Shown: positions 7,287 to 14,532, numbered from the stretch's first letter. The stretch: DNA of 17,970 nt from CALKGK01 sp964649515 (GCA_964649515.1 CAZYPV010000069.1:1-17970), one strand, 5' to 3'. Numbers and translations are program-made. Notes: generated from the letters alone by a model not told the origin.

Positions 7287-7730
7287 ATGGCAGTGGAAAT
7301 AAAAAATAAGAAGGCGTCTTATCGCTATTTTTTGGAGGATGAAATGACCGCGGGAATCATGCTCTTGGGGTCTGAAATCAAAAGTGTGCGGGCGGGGAAA
7401 GCAAGCATCGTAGAGGGGTACTGCCGTTTCAAAAATGGAGAGCTTTTCGTTTACAACATGTTCATTGCTGAATATGAAAACAGCGGATACGTCAGCCACA
7501 AGCCGAAGCGTCCGCGTAAGTTGCTTTTATCCAAACACGAGTTGGAAAAGCTGGAGAAGAAACTGAAAAACGTGGGCTTGACGATTGTACCCATCCTGAT
7601 GTTCATTGGAGAGAGCGGCTTCGCGAAGCTGAAAATTGCAGTGGCGAAAGGGAAGAAATTGCACGATAAACGAGACGATCTCAAACAGAAAGACCTCAAA
7701 CGCGATATCGACCGAGCGGGAAGAATATGA
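7287..7730 (+). CDS. smpB: SsrA-binding protein SmpB
   Basis: SmpB binds tmRNA and brings it to stalled ribosomes for trans-translation, which tags the unfinished protein and frees the ribosome. The 147-residue protein has normal length and the expected blocks: IKNKKASYRYFLEDEMTAG, GIMLLGSEIKSVRAGKASI, EGYCRFKNGELFVYNMFIAEY, RPRKLLLSKHELEKLEKK and VPILMFI. The basic C-terminal tail (VAKGKKLHDKRDDLKQKDLKRDIDRA) is the part that mimics the codon-anticodon helix region in the decoding centre. Start choice is clear: ATG 7287 is just behind a -7 promoter box and the family N-terminus fits. The stop overlaps the bioA start as ATGA, so smpB heads the operon smpB-bioA-ketoacyl synthase. Confidence 0.97.
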   Translation: MAVEIKNKKASYRYFLEDEMTAGIMLLGSEIKSVRAGKASIVEGYCRFKNGELFVYNMFIAEYENSGYVSHKPKRPRKLLLSKHELEKLEKKLKNVGLTIVPILMFIGESGFAKLKIAVAKGKKLHDKRDDLKQKDLKRDIDRAGRI

Positions 7731-9022
7731 AAATTGACTTGAAAACCTATCCCATTTGGCACCCCTTTAGTCAAATGACGGAGTGGCCGGAATTGCCGAA
7801 GATTATCCGAGGAAAAGGAGTTTGGCTTTTCGATGAACAGGGCAATAAGATCATGGATGCCATCTCTTCGTGGTGGGTGAATTTGCACGGACACGCGCAT
7901 CCTCACATGACCAAACGGATGAAGGAGCAAATGGATCGCATTGAACACGTCATTTTTGCGGGATTTACGCACGATCCAGCCATTGAGCTTTGCGAGCGAC
8001 TCCCCAAACATCTTCCTCAAGCCGATTGGAAATTTTTCTTTTCAGATAATGGATCAACAGCTATAGAAGTAGCCTTGAAGCTCGGAATTCAGAAGTATGT
8101 ACAGCACGATGGTGTCGATAAAATCACCATCATCGCTTTAGAAGACGCCTACCATGGAGATACCTTTGGGGCGATGTCGGCAGGAGCACGAGGATTTTTT
8201 ACGGATCCCTTCGAGCAGCATCTTTTTGACGTAAAATTCATTCCTTCTCCAACTGCTGAGAACAAGACGGCATGTTTGAAGGCATTTCGAGAGTCCTTGG
8301 GAGAAAACAACATTTTCATTTTTGAACCCATGGTTCAGGGAGCTGGAGGGATGATCATGCACGAGGCTGAGGTGCTGAATGAACTGTTGCGCATCGCTAA
8401 ACAACACAATACCATCACCATTGCCGATGAGGTGATGACGGGTTTTGGTAGAACAGGGACTTGGTTTGCGAGCAATCAATTGAGTGAAGTGCCCGATGTG
8501 ATCTGTCTTTCAAAAGGACTCACGGGAGGGGCTTTGCCGATGTCATTAAGCGTTTGCCAGCGGTGGTTGTACGATGTCTTTCTCACCGAAGATTTGAACT
8601 TGGCCTTTTTGCACGGACACTCTTTCACAGGAAACCCTTTGGCTTGCAGTGCGGCTTGTGCTTCGCTTGATTTGATGGAGGAAGAAGGAACTTGGGAGCG
8701 AATCGCCAAAATATCCGAGTTGCACAAAAATGCGGCCTTGGAAATGCAATCATGGCCCGGTGTAAAGGAGGTGAGATGCTTGGGAACCATTTTAGCTGTG
8801 CAGGTGGAAAGCAACACCGAGGCGGGGTACATGCATCCTGTGCGGCAACGTTTGTATGATGCTTTCATGCAACGCGGTTTGTTGATTCGTCCGCTGGGAG
8901 ACGTGATCTATCTTCTTCCACCCTACGTCATTAGCGATGAGGAATTGAAATGGGCGTATGGGGTTTTTGAAGAAGTGCTTCGTGAAGAGGTTGCCGAAAA
9001 GTTGACGGAAGATGTACGTTAA
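7727..9022 (+). CDS. bioA: Adenosylmethionine--8-amino-7-oxononanoate aminotransferase (BioA)
   Basis: This PLP-dependent aminotransferase converts 7-keto-8-aminopelargonate to 7,8-diaminopelargonate in biotin synthesis, using S-adenosylmethionine as amino donor. The 431-residue protein has the BioA-type N-terminus IWHPFSQMTEW and the SSWWVNLHGHAHP block (48-60). PLP-pocket residues are visible: SDNGSTAIEVALK at 106-118, YHGDTFGAMS at 142-151 and IADEVMTGFGRTG at 232-244 with Asp234. The Schiff-base lysine is Lys263 in CLSKGLTGG, and HGHSFTGNPLAC (296-307) follows. It overlaps smpB by 4 bp upstream and the ketoacyl synthase by 11 bp downstream, so the three are very likely one transcript. The remaining biotin genes (bioB, bioD, bioF) are not in the window. 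Confidence 0.95.
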   Translation: MKIDLKTYPIWHPFSQMTEWPELPKIIRGKGVWLFDEQGNKIMDAISSWWVNLHGHAHPHMTKRMKEQMDRIEHVIFAGFTHDPAIELCERLPKHLPQADWKFFFSDNGSTAIEVALKLGIQKYVQHDGVDKITIIALEDAYHGDTFGAMSAGARGFFTDPFEQHLFDVKFIPSPTAENKTACLKAFRESLGENNIFIFEPMVQGAGGMIMHEAEVLNELLRIAKQHNTITIADEVMTGFGRTGTWFASNQLSEVPDVICLSKGLTGGALPMSLSVCQRWLYDVFLTEDLNLAFLHGHSFTGNPLACSAACASLDLMEEEGTWERIAKISELHKNAALEMQSWPGVKEVRCLGTILAVQVESNTEAGYMHPVRQRLYDAFMQRGLLIRPLGDVIYLLPPYVISDEELKWAYGVFEEVLREEVAEKLTEDVR

Positions 9023-10073
9023 TGATTACGCATACATCAGTGCTGCAGGCGAAAATACTTTTGCCAGTGGCGGACTCCAATTCGTGGAAGGTCGGTGGAT
9101 GGGTAAAGTAAATCAGTCGCTCAAGGTGTCGCCGGAGTTTCGCAAAGACGACCGTTCAATTCATCTTGCTTTGCATTGTGCTTCAAAGTTGAAGTTATCT
9201 CCTCAAATCGCTCCCAGTTTGGTGAATTTGGCCAGTTCGCGTGGAGCTACTCTCAGTTTGGAAAAAGCCATGAAGGATTTCCTTGAAGGCGGCGCTGTTT
9301 CACCCTTTACCTCGCCCATGACCACTGCTGGTCGACTTTCAAGTGCTGTTGCTCAATTCTTGCAACTTGAAGGGAATGTATTGGATCACAGTATGACTTG
9401 TTCTGGCGGATTGCAGTCCATTTTGAATGCACAAGAGTACCTCGCTTCTGGAAGGGTGGAACAAGCCATTGTTGGAGCATCAGAAGCCTGCCTTAGTCCG
9501 TTTACTTTTGCACAGTTCGACGCTCTTCATTTGTATTCAAAACGGGAGAATACCCCATGTTTGCCGCTCGTGTCCAAGAACGAAAACACCTTGGTTTTGG
9601 GTGAAGGTGCGGCATTGTTGGTGCTGTCCCATTTTCGGGGAAAGGAGTGCTCATTTCGCATCAGCGGTGTAGGGCAAGGTTTTGAGCGTGGTGCACATGC
9701 TGCCGATCTTCGGGGCGAAAACATTGTTCAAAGCATGCATCAGGCATTGCTCAACGCCAATGCTCCAAAAGTTGATGCCGTGATTGCACATGCTCCGGGT
9801 ACACGAATGGGCGATGAACAAGAGCTGAAGGCCATTCGCGCTGTACTGGGCGAAGTTCCTGTGCTGTCCAATAAGTGGTCGATGGGACATACCTTGGCAG
9901 TATCAGGACTGATGAATGTTCTATGGGGTATGGAATTGATGAAAGGATGGAGTCCGGAAGTGCCCAGAGGACTGGAAGCATCCCATTCATGTCCCGAGCA
10001 ACTCAATACTGTTCTGGTGAATGCCTTAGGTTTTGGCGGGAATTCAATCTCCGTGGTGTTGGAACGTTGTTAA
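9012..10073 (+). CDS. Compact beta-ketoacyl synthase, probably linked to biotin synthesis (353 aa)
   Basis: This is a thiolase-fold condensing enzyme. The Cys-His-His triad of ketoacyl-ACP synthases is intact: Cys130 in SMTCSGGLQS, His260 in AHAPGTRMGDE (the usual HGTGT box, here HAPGT) and His293 in NKWSMGHTLAVSG, with Lys288 nearby. GEGAALLVLS (198-207) and ALGFGGNSISVVLE (338-351) are also family blocks. At 353 residues it is shorter than the usual 400-420 of FabF/FabB, mostly because the N-terminal half is trimmed. It overlaps bioA by 11 bp, so translation is probably coupled. From memory, ketoacyl-synthase-like genes recur beside bio genes in Flavobacteriia. Its role is therefore probably in making the pimeloyl precursor, but that is an inference. 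It could instead act in another acyl-chain pathway. Confidence 0.85.
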   Translation: MYVNDYAYISAAGENTFASGGLQFVEGRWMGKVNQSLKVSPEFRKDDRSIHLALHCASKLKLSPQIAPSLVNLASSRGATLSLEKAMKDFLEGGAVSPFTSPMTTAGRLSSAVAQFLQLEGNVLDHSMTCSGGLQSILNAQEYLASGRVEQAIVGASEACLSPFTFAQFDALHLYSKRENTPCLPLVSKNENTLVLGEGAALLVLSHFRGKECSFRISGVGQGFERGAHAADLRGENIVQSMHQALLNANAPKVDAVIAHAPGTRMGDEQELKAIRAVLGEVPVLSNKWSMGHTLAVSGLMNVLWGMELMKGWSPEVPRGLEASHSCPEQLNTVLVNALGFGGNSISVVLERC

Positions 10074-10612
10074 TCCACAACCTTGTATCTTTCGGTAAAG
10101 GCTTCAAAATCCCAAAGAAACATCTTCATAATGTCGTCTAAGTTCTTTAGAAAAATGGGGTTAGGAACATTTGCTTTTTGGAAGAATTCATCTTGAAATT
10201 GATTGAGCTCATACTTGTAAAACACGCCTTTCGACATGGCGTACAAGGTGTTTTTTGATGGGTGATTGACCCTGCTCATTAAAGTGCGGTATTCCTTTAT
10301 TTTAGTCGCAAATTCTTCTGTTGGAAGTTCAAAAATTCGGGCAAATTTCTCGATGCAAAGTCGAATGATTACGCGATCGTGACCTTCCACAAAGTGTTTA
10401 GGGATATAGTCAAAGTTACCTGCAACCACAACCATTAAAAATCGGCCAAAGTCGTTTTCTGATAATTGGGGATTGCGCACGAACTCTGGAGAATCATTGA
10501 TGAAGCCAGCCACTTCTGGCCAACCTTTTTCAACGGTCTCCATGGTGGTATTAACGATGATGTTGGCCACCTTTTCGTCTGTAAGTTTCTTCTTTCCGAA
10601 GAGTGCTAGCAT
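10070..10612 (-). CDS. Conserved-looking protein of unknown function (180 aa)
   Basis: I recognise no characterised domain. The protein starts MLALFGKKKLTDEKVANIIVN, has no signal peptide or membrane segment and is rich in charged and aromatic residues, consistent with a soluble, mainly helical cytoplasmic protein. Phrases such as GWPEVAGFINDSPEF and FLMVVVAGNFDYIP look like a Bacteroidota-wide hypothetical family, but that is an impression. The start is supported by an exact -7 promoter box 31 nt upstream on the same strand. The 3' end overlaps the ketoacyl synthase stop by 4 bp, tail to tail, leaving no room for a separate terminator. Confidence 0.8.
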   Translation of the reverse strand: MLALFGKKKLTDEKVANIIVNTTMETVEKGWPEVAGFINDSPEFVRNPQLSENDFGRFLMVVVAGNFDYIPKHFVEGHDRVIIRLCIEKFARIFELPTEEFATKIKEYRTLMSRVNHPSKNTLYAMSKGVFYKYELNQFQDEFFQKANVPNPIFLKNLDDIMKMFLWDFEAFTERYKVVD

Positions 10613-10643
10613 GCCAGTGATTAGATTGGTGATTCTCTACTTT

Positions 10644-10651
10644 CAAAGATA
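10644..10651 (-). promoter_or_regulatory. Bacteroidota -7 promoter element for the 180-aa protein
   Basis: On the minus strand these bases read TATCTTTG, an exact TAnnTTTG match. It ends 31 nt before the ATG at 10612, giving a predicted leader of about 25 nt. No clear -33 TTG is seen at the expected spacing. Confidence 0.55.
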
Positions 10652-10808
10652 GCGGGATGGGCTGAGGATTCCTCCTTCACGACACGTCAAGTATCAACAA
10701 AGTTATTCACGGCTTCAAGAAGGAAGCGACCTAGGCGACCAAGAGCAGGGCGCTGGAAATAATGAGGATGGCCAAAAGGCACTTTTTCACCAATGCGTGA
10801 GACATGGA

Positions 10809-10838
10809 GTAATGCGTTAAGAGGTAATGCTTTAAGTT
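10809..10838. repeat. Two-copy 15-bp tandem repeat
   Basis: GTAATGCGTTAAGAG is followed directly by GTAATGCTTTAAGTT; 12 of the first 13 positions match. It is too short to assign a function. Confidence 0.6.
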
Positions 10839-11120
10839 GTTTCGAAATTACATGAATTGTTGAAAACTGCAAGTTTTTCGTGAATAAATCTTAAAATTTT
10901 TATCCGCTCGCATAGCAAGCTCCTTTGTGGAAGGGCTTCAATATTCAACTTGTGATGGGTTTGGTTAATGGCTTCGTCGGTTGAGGTTGCTTGCGCTACT
11001 GTTTAGACGCTCACGTGCGGGGGTATGGAAGAATAAGGCATGATTTCTAACTAAAAACCTTGTTGTTCAATTGCTTCTGTACTGAGAAAATGTATTCGCA
11101 ATGTAAAACTAAAGGGGATA

Positions 11121-11140
11121 TGCATTTATTTTCAAATGCA
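11121..11140. repeat. Perfect 7-bp inverted repeat (AT-rich hairpin)
   Basis: TGCATTT and AAATGCA flank the 6-base loop ATTTTC. No T-run follows on either strand, so it does not look like an intrinsic terminator. It could be a protein-binding palindrome or chance. Confidence 0.5.
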
Positions 11141-11359
11141 ATGCTGTTAAGGAAAAAAGGATCAAATCAAGGATGGAAAAATGAACTACAAATAAAAGAT
11201 AGGTTTGTACAAACTTGATTTTGAAACCATGTAAATGTGACAGTATATTCGGGGGAATGATTCATTAAGGTTTGGACAAAACAGGCAACTGAGATGATTG
11301 TGGAAGTGCTTGGTTTTGTGCGTTTCAGGGTGAGATGGGTAGATTTTTTGTGAATTTGC

Positions 11360-11392
11360 TTCATCCACAAACTCAGGGAGTTCATCCACAAA
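11360..11392. repeat. Spaced direct repeat TTCATCCACAAA (period 21 bp)
   Basis: The same 12 bases occur at 11360-11371 and 11381-11392. A period of 21 bp is both two helical turns and seven codons, so either paired binding sites or a decayed coding repeat could explain it. Confidence 0.6.
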
Positions 11393-11439
11393 TTGGGCGA
11401 AAAAGTCAGATCAAAATTCCCTAGTTTTGAAACGCTGGA

Positions 11440-11462
11440 GGGGGAGGGAGGGCCCGCCAGGG
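11440..11462 (+). other. Potential G-quadruplex motif upstream of pyrD
   Basis: Four G-runs (GGGGG, GGG, GGG, GGG) are separated by loops A, A and CCCGCCA, fitting the usual G3+N1-7 pattern. The segment is strikingly GC-rich inside AT-rich sequence. The same bases can also form a small GCCC-GCCA-GGGC hairpin (11452-11463). It lies about 205 bp before the pyrD promoter box. Confidence 0.5.
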
Positions 11463-11666
11463 CTGAGTAAAATTGGAGACGGATATGAAGAAAAGGCATG
11501 CATTCACAAATTCGCAGGGTTCGAAGTGAAAACGTATCCACTTTCCATCTCCTCCTAAAGCTGATACACAATAAACTTACAAATAGGTCCTCATCAAGGT
11601 AAAAAAGCCCAATTATGTACTTCTCCTGCATTTCTACGATGTGTTTTAAAGGGGCGGAATATGAAT

Positions 11667-11674
11667 TACCTTTG
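11667..11674 (+). promoter_or_regulatory. Bacteroidota -7 promoter element for pyrD
   Basis: TACCTTTG matches TAnnTTTG exactly and ends 4 nt before the ATG at 11679. Transcription would start at or within a few bases of the start codon, making the mRNA leaderless. The element lies inside the longer possible frame from 11661, which argues against that start. Confidence 0.6.
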
Positions 11675-11678
11675 CGGC

Positions 11679-12722
11679 ATGTATAAACAGATCATTCGTC
11701 CACTATTCTTCACCATGGACCCCGAGCGGGTGCATCACTTGAGTTTTAAGCTTCTTCGTTCTACTTTGAGATTTCCGGGAATGAAGACTTTCTTTCGACG
11801 AAGATTTGTTTTCTCCCACCCCGATCTCGAAACCGAATTGTTTGGTCTGAAATTTCCAAACCCCGTAGGCTTGGCTGCGGGCTTCGACAAGGATGCGACC
11901 TTGTTCAATGAATTGGAATACGTTGGATTTGGATTTGTTGAAGTAGGAACACTCACGCCGGTTGGTCAGGATGGAAATCCCAAACCCCGTCTTTTTCGTT
12001 TGTCTGAAGATCAAGGGCTCATCAATCGAATGGGCTTCAACAATGGCGGTGTTGAACAGGCAGTTCAGCGATTGAAAAAACGCAATACCAAGATCATCAT
12101 TGGAGGAAACATTGGGAAAAATAAAGTAACGCCCAATGAACTGGCTACGGAGGACTATGTGAAATGCTTCAATGCCTTGTTTGATGTGGTGGACTATTTT
12201 GTGGTGAATGTCTCTTCGCCAAACACACCCAATTTGAGGGAGCTTCAGGAAAAAGAACCGCTCAAAAAGTTGCTGAATACCTTAAAAGAGTTGAACCAAA
12301 GTAAGGCAATTCAGAAACCCATACTCCTCAAAATTGCACCGGATTTAACGAATGAGCAACTCGATGATATCGTGGAGATTGTACAAGAAACCAAGATTGA
12401 TGGACTCATCTCCAGCAATACCACGATTGATCGTTCTTCTTTAAAAACCGACCCAAAGAAGGTAGAGGAAATTGGCGCTGGCGGACTAAGTGGCGCTCCG
12501 GTGCGTAAACGAGCCACCGAGGTGATTGCCTATCTGCATCAAAAGAGCAAAGGTAGCTTCCCGATCATTGGTGTGGGAGGGATTTCAAGTCCTGAAGATG
12601 CAATCGAAAAATTGGAAGCTGGAGCAAGTTTACTTCAAATTTATACCGGTTATGTGTATGAAGGTCCGGCGTTGATTTCCAAAATCAACAAGGCGATTCT
12701 CCAGTGGAAACAGCAATCCTAG
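11679..12722 (+). CDS. pyrD: Dihydroorotate dehydrogenase (quinone), class 2
   Basis: PyrD oxidises dihydroorotate to orotate in pyrimidine synthesis and passes the electrons to membrane quinone. The 347-residue protein has the class 2 N-terminal helix region (MYKQIIRPLFFTMDPERVHH) that holds the quinone and membrane contact. FMN and substrate motifs follow: GLAAGFDKDA with Lys71, EVGTLTPVGQDGNPKPRLFR, INRMGFNNGG (116-124) and NVSSPNTPNLRELQ (177-190) with catalytic base Ser180. Next come LLKIAPDL, GLISSNTT, AGGLSGAPVRKRATE, IIGVGGISSPEDA and LLQIYTGYVYEGP. The ATG at 11679 is chosen over 11661 because family members begin with MYK and the upstream six codons contain the promoter box. The gene converges on the exported-protein gene with a 14-bp gap. 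Confidence 0.96.
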   Translation: MYKQIIRPLFFTMDPERVHHLSFKLLRSTLRFPGMKTFFRRRFVFSHPDLETELFGLKFPNPVGLAAGFDKDATLFNELEYVGFGFVEVGTLTPVGQDGNPKPRLFRLSEDQGLINRMGFNNGGVEQAVQRLKKRNTKIIIGGNIGKNKVTPNELATEDYVKCFNALFDVVDYFVVNVSSPNTPNLRELQEKEPLKKLLNTLKELNQSKAIQKPILLKIAPDLTNEQLDDIVEIVQETKIDGLISSNTTIDRSSLKTDPKKVEEIGAGGLSGAPVRKRATEVIAYLHQKSKGSFPIIGVGGISSPEDAIEKLEAGASLLQIYTGYVYEGPALISKINKAILQWKQQS

Positions 12723-12736
12723 TAAGGATTTGGAGG

Positions 12737-13642
12737 CTACTCAATAAAATCGAAGTACCGCTGATTCATTAATCGAATCAAGGCTTCCATGGCATTGTCA
12801 ACCCGCTTAAACCCGGGGATGGAGGTGTCCAAGTAATAGTAGTGCCGATAATTGACAAGATGCCTTTTCTTGCCTTTCTGTTTCTCGTAGGGAAGCAGCC
12901 TTTCCACCAAGAGCACTTGATACAAGCGTTTGCCGTTAACAATCTCTTGGAGTAGTTCTTTCAATTCATCATCGGGCCCGATCAATTTTCCATTTTGATC
13001 CAAGCCGTTCTTTTGGAATTCCCTTAAGTTTTTGATTTGAAGGTCATTGAAATAGACCATTTCTCCTTGTTTCAGCTCTGAGTTATAGCTTTGGTATCCT
13101 CCGTTTTTGATCCAGGTGTTAAGGATGTTCTGAAAACGTTCTCGCTTGAGGATCATCAGTTGTATGGGGGCCAAAAGTGGGTCTGAAGTATAGGTTGACC
13201 ACTCTTTGTCATTCTTGGTGATCGTAAAATCCGAGTAGCTAGAATAACATCCATCGACCACGCGTAAGGTGAAGAAATTTCGACCTTGAATGCTTCTAAA
13301 ACTCACTTCCTTTCCGGCAGCATCAAACAAGATCATCTGGCTTACATCAACCCCCAAGGGTTCGTTCGGTTTGAGGTAGCAGAAGTAGTGCTCAATGCCG
13401 TCTAAGTGTTTTTCCACCGATGCAATGAATTCTCGATTGGTGACGGCTTTGCTTTCTTGGCTACCACTGTTCGAAGAGCGAATAAAGGAACTGTTTTTTT
13501 CTTCCTCCGCATTCAAAACGACAATGGTGATGCCTCCGCGCCACTCAGCCAATTGCGCAGTTTCGTACTTGTACTTCAATGCTTGAGCCTCAACGGAAAA
13601 AGCATTCCCGAGGAGAAGAAGGAGGAGAATTAGATGTCTGAT
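12737..13642 (-). CDS. Exported protein of unknown function; normal start codon absent
   Basis: The mature protein (about 280 residues) matches no family I know. It has mixed alpha/beta character, contains DGIEHYFCYLKPNEPLGVD and a basic KQKGKKRHLVNYRHYYY stretch, and ends MNQRYFDFIE. Reading in frame above the only conventional start candidate, a TTG at 13579, gives a textbook signal peptide: RHLILLLLLLGNAFSVEAQA then LKYKYE. A TTG start would cut this off. The frame is closed by TAA at 13657-13655, and no ATG, GTG or TTG precedes the signal peptide. The codon in the right place is ATC at 13642-13640. It overlaps the end of the upstream hydrolase gene by 13 bp, so the two form one operon. 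Either AUC is used as a rare start, or the gene has lost its ATG, or one base is misread. The coordinates given assume the ATC. Confidence 0.65.
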   Translation of the reverse strand: MRHLILLLLLLGNAFSVEAQALKYKYETAQLAEWRGGITIVVLNAEEEKNSSFIRSSNSGSQESKAVTNREFIASVEKHLDGIEHYFCYLKPNEPLGVDVSQMILFDAAGKEVSFRSIQGRNFFTLRVVDGCYSSYSDFTITKNDKEWSTYTSDPLLAPIQLMILKRERFQNILNTWIKNGGYQSYNSELKQGEMVYFNDLQIKNLREFQKNGLDQNGKLIGPDDELKELLQEIVNGKRLYQVLLVERLLPYEKQKGKKRHLVNYRHYYYLDTSIPGFKRVDNAMEALIRLMNQRYFDFIE

Positions 13643-14481
13643 AGCTTGAACGTTTTATCGAGTCGAACCCCTTTCTCAGTGTGCTTTACAGTGCAACACT
13701 CGTTTATGGCGTCGTGCTCCAAAAATAATACAAATTCCTCATCAGCTGCCCGATTCAAAAATTGCGCTTTTTCATCCAAGGTGAGCAATGGTCGGGTGTC
13801 ATAACCCATCACGTAAGGAAGAGGAATGTGCCCCGTAGAAGGAAGTAAATCAGCCATAAAAACCAAAGTCTTGCCTTTGTATTTGATGTGAGGAATCATC
13901 TGGCTCTCGGTGTGTCCGTCAGCAAAAAAGATGTCCATTTCAGGGAATACATTCTCAGAAAAACGGCCACTTCTAGGGACAAACTTCAACTGACCGCTGT
14001 CTTCAATGGGGTGGATATTTTCTTTTAAAAAACTGGCCTTTTCTCGTGGATTGGGGTTTGTTGCCCACTTCCAATGGGGTTCACAACTCCAAAAAGTGGC
14101 ATTCTTAAAAGCGGGCTGAAGAAAGGTGCGATCTTGGTTGTATTCAATTGCTCCTCCGCAATGATCAAAATGGAGGTGAGTGAGGAAAACATCCGTGATG
14201 TCGTCGCGATGAAATCCGTGCTTCGCCAAAGAAGAGTCCAGAGAATCATCTCCAAACATGTAGTAATAGCTGAAAAACTTTTCACTTTGTTTATCGCCCA
14301 TTCCACAGTCGATCAGCATCAGGCGCTCGCCATCTTCAATCAAAAGCGAACGCAAGGCCCAAGAGCACATGTTGTTGCTGTCTGCAGGATTGCTTTTTTG
14401 CCAGATGCTTTTGGGCACCACTCCAAACATGGCGCCACCGTCGAGTTTAAAATAACCGTTGTTAATGGAATATAAATTCAT
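13630..14481 (-). CDS. Metallo-beta-lactamase-fold hydrolase (283 aa)
   Basis: The protein binds two metal ions in the usual MBL-fold pattern: THLHFDHCGG at 101-110 (His102, His104, Asp106, His107), DGHTESQM at 188-195 (His190), FMADLLPS at 208-215 (Asp211) and FLEHDA at 253-258 (His256). No signal peptide is seen, so it is probably cytoplasmic. The overall layout resembles lactonase- and quorum-quenching-type members, but substrate cannot be predicted from this. The ATG at 14481 (MNLYSINNGYFKLDGGAMFG) is preferred over 14517: it fits family starts, and the longer form would overlap the promoter region shared with purB. The last codons overlap the exported-protein gene; without one base change the protein may once have ended three residues earlier, at Leu280. 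Confidence 0.9.
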   Translation of the reverse strand: MNLYSINNGYFKLDGGAMFGVVPKSIWQKSNPADSNNMCSWALRSLLIEDGERLMLIDCGMGDKQSEKFFSYYYMFGDDSLDSSLAKHGFHRDDITDVFLTHLHFDHCGGAIEYNQDRTFLQPAFKNATFWSCEPHWKWATNPNPREKASFLKENIHPIEDSGQLKFVPRSGRFSENVFPEMDIFFADGHTESQMIPHIKYKGKTLVFMADLLPSTGHIPLPYVMGYDTRPLLTLDEKAQFLNRAADEEFVLFLEHDAINECCTVKHTEKGVRLDKTFKLSDI

Positions 14482-14485
14482 GGTG

Positions 14486-14493
14486 CTAAGATA
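14486..14493 (-). promoter_or_regulatory. Possible -7 promoter element for the MBL-fold hydrolase
   Basis: On the minus strand these bases read TATCTTAG, one mismatch from TAnnTTTG, and end 4 nt (CACC) before the ATG at 14481. The same 4-nt spacing is seen at pyrD. Confidence 0.4.
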
Positions 14494-14524
14494 AGTCCTT
14501 CTGCTCAGCCTCCACACAAATGGT

Positions 14525-14532
14525 TATCTTTG
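14525..14532 (+). promoter_or_regulatory. Bacteroidota -7 promoter element for purB
   Basis: TATCTTTG is an exact consensus match. It ends 22 nt before the purB ATG, predicting a leader of about 15-18 nt. It faces away from the hydrolase promoter box, with 31 bp between the two. Confidence 0.6.

Larger units (their letters stand above)
10652..11666. other. About 1 kb with no convincing gene
   Basis: Open frames exist on the minus strand (up to 154 codons at 11167-11631), but their translations look random: no recognisable domain, no start signal, and serine/threonine/phenylalanine-rich composition as expected from reading AT-rich non-coding DNA. The region holds a 15-bp tandem repeat at 10809-10838, a hairpin at 11121-11140, a spaced 12-bp repeat at 11360-11392 and a G-rich motif at 11440-11462. 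It stands out in a window where other gaps are 9-220 bp. Decayed genes, an insertion-sequence remnant or an unrecognised RNA are possible. Nothing more can be supported. Confidence 0.5.

Noticed and set aside
10687..10872. 61-codon minus-strand frame beside the 180-aa gene
   Set aside because: No motif or start signal; its repetitive LKALPLNALL part is a by-product of the 15-bp tandem repeat. Possible decayed fragment, but unsupported.
11501..11540. GGTTCGAA resembling a tRNA T-loop
   Set aside because: No pairing T-stem, acceptor stem or anticodon arm could be built around it.
11167..11631. 154-codon minus-strand frame in the gene-poor region
   Set aside because: The translation is rich in serine, threonine, phenylalanine and isolated cysteines, has no domain, signal or start context, and runs through the G-rich motif and direct repeats.
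13577..13579. TTG at 13579 as the true start of the exported protein
   Set aside because: It falls exactly after the predicted signal-peptide cleavage region, so using it would discard a well-formed signal peptide encoded in frame just upstream.
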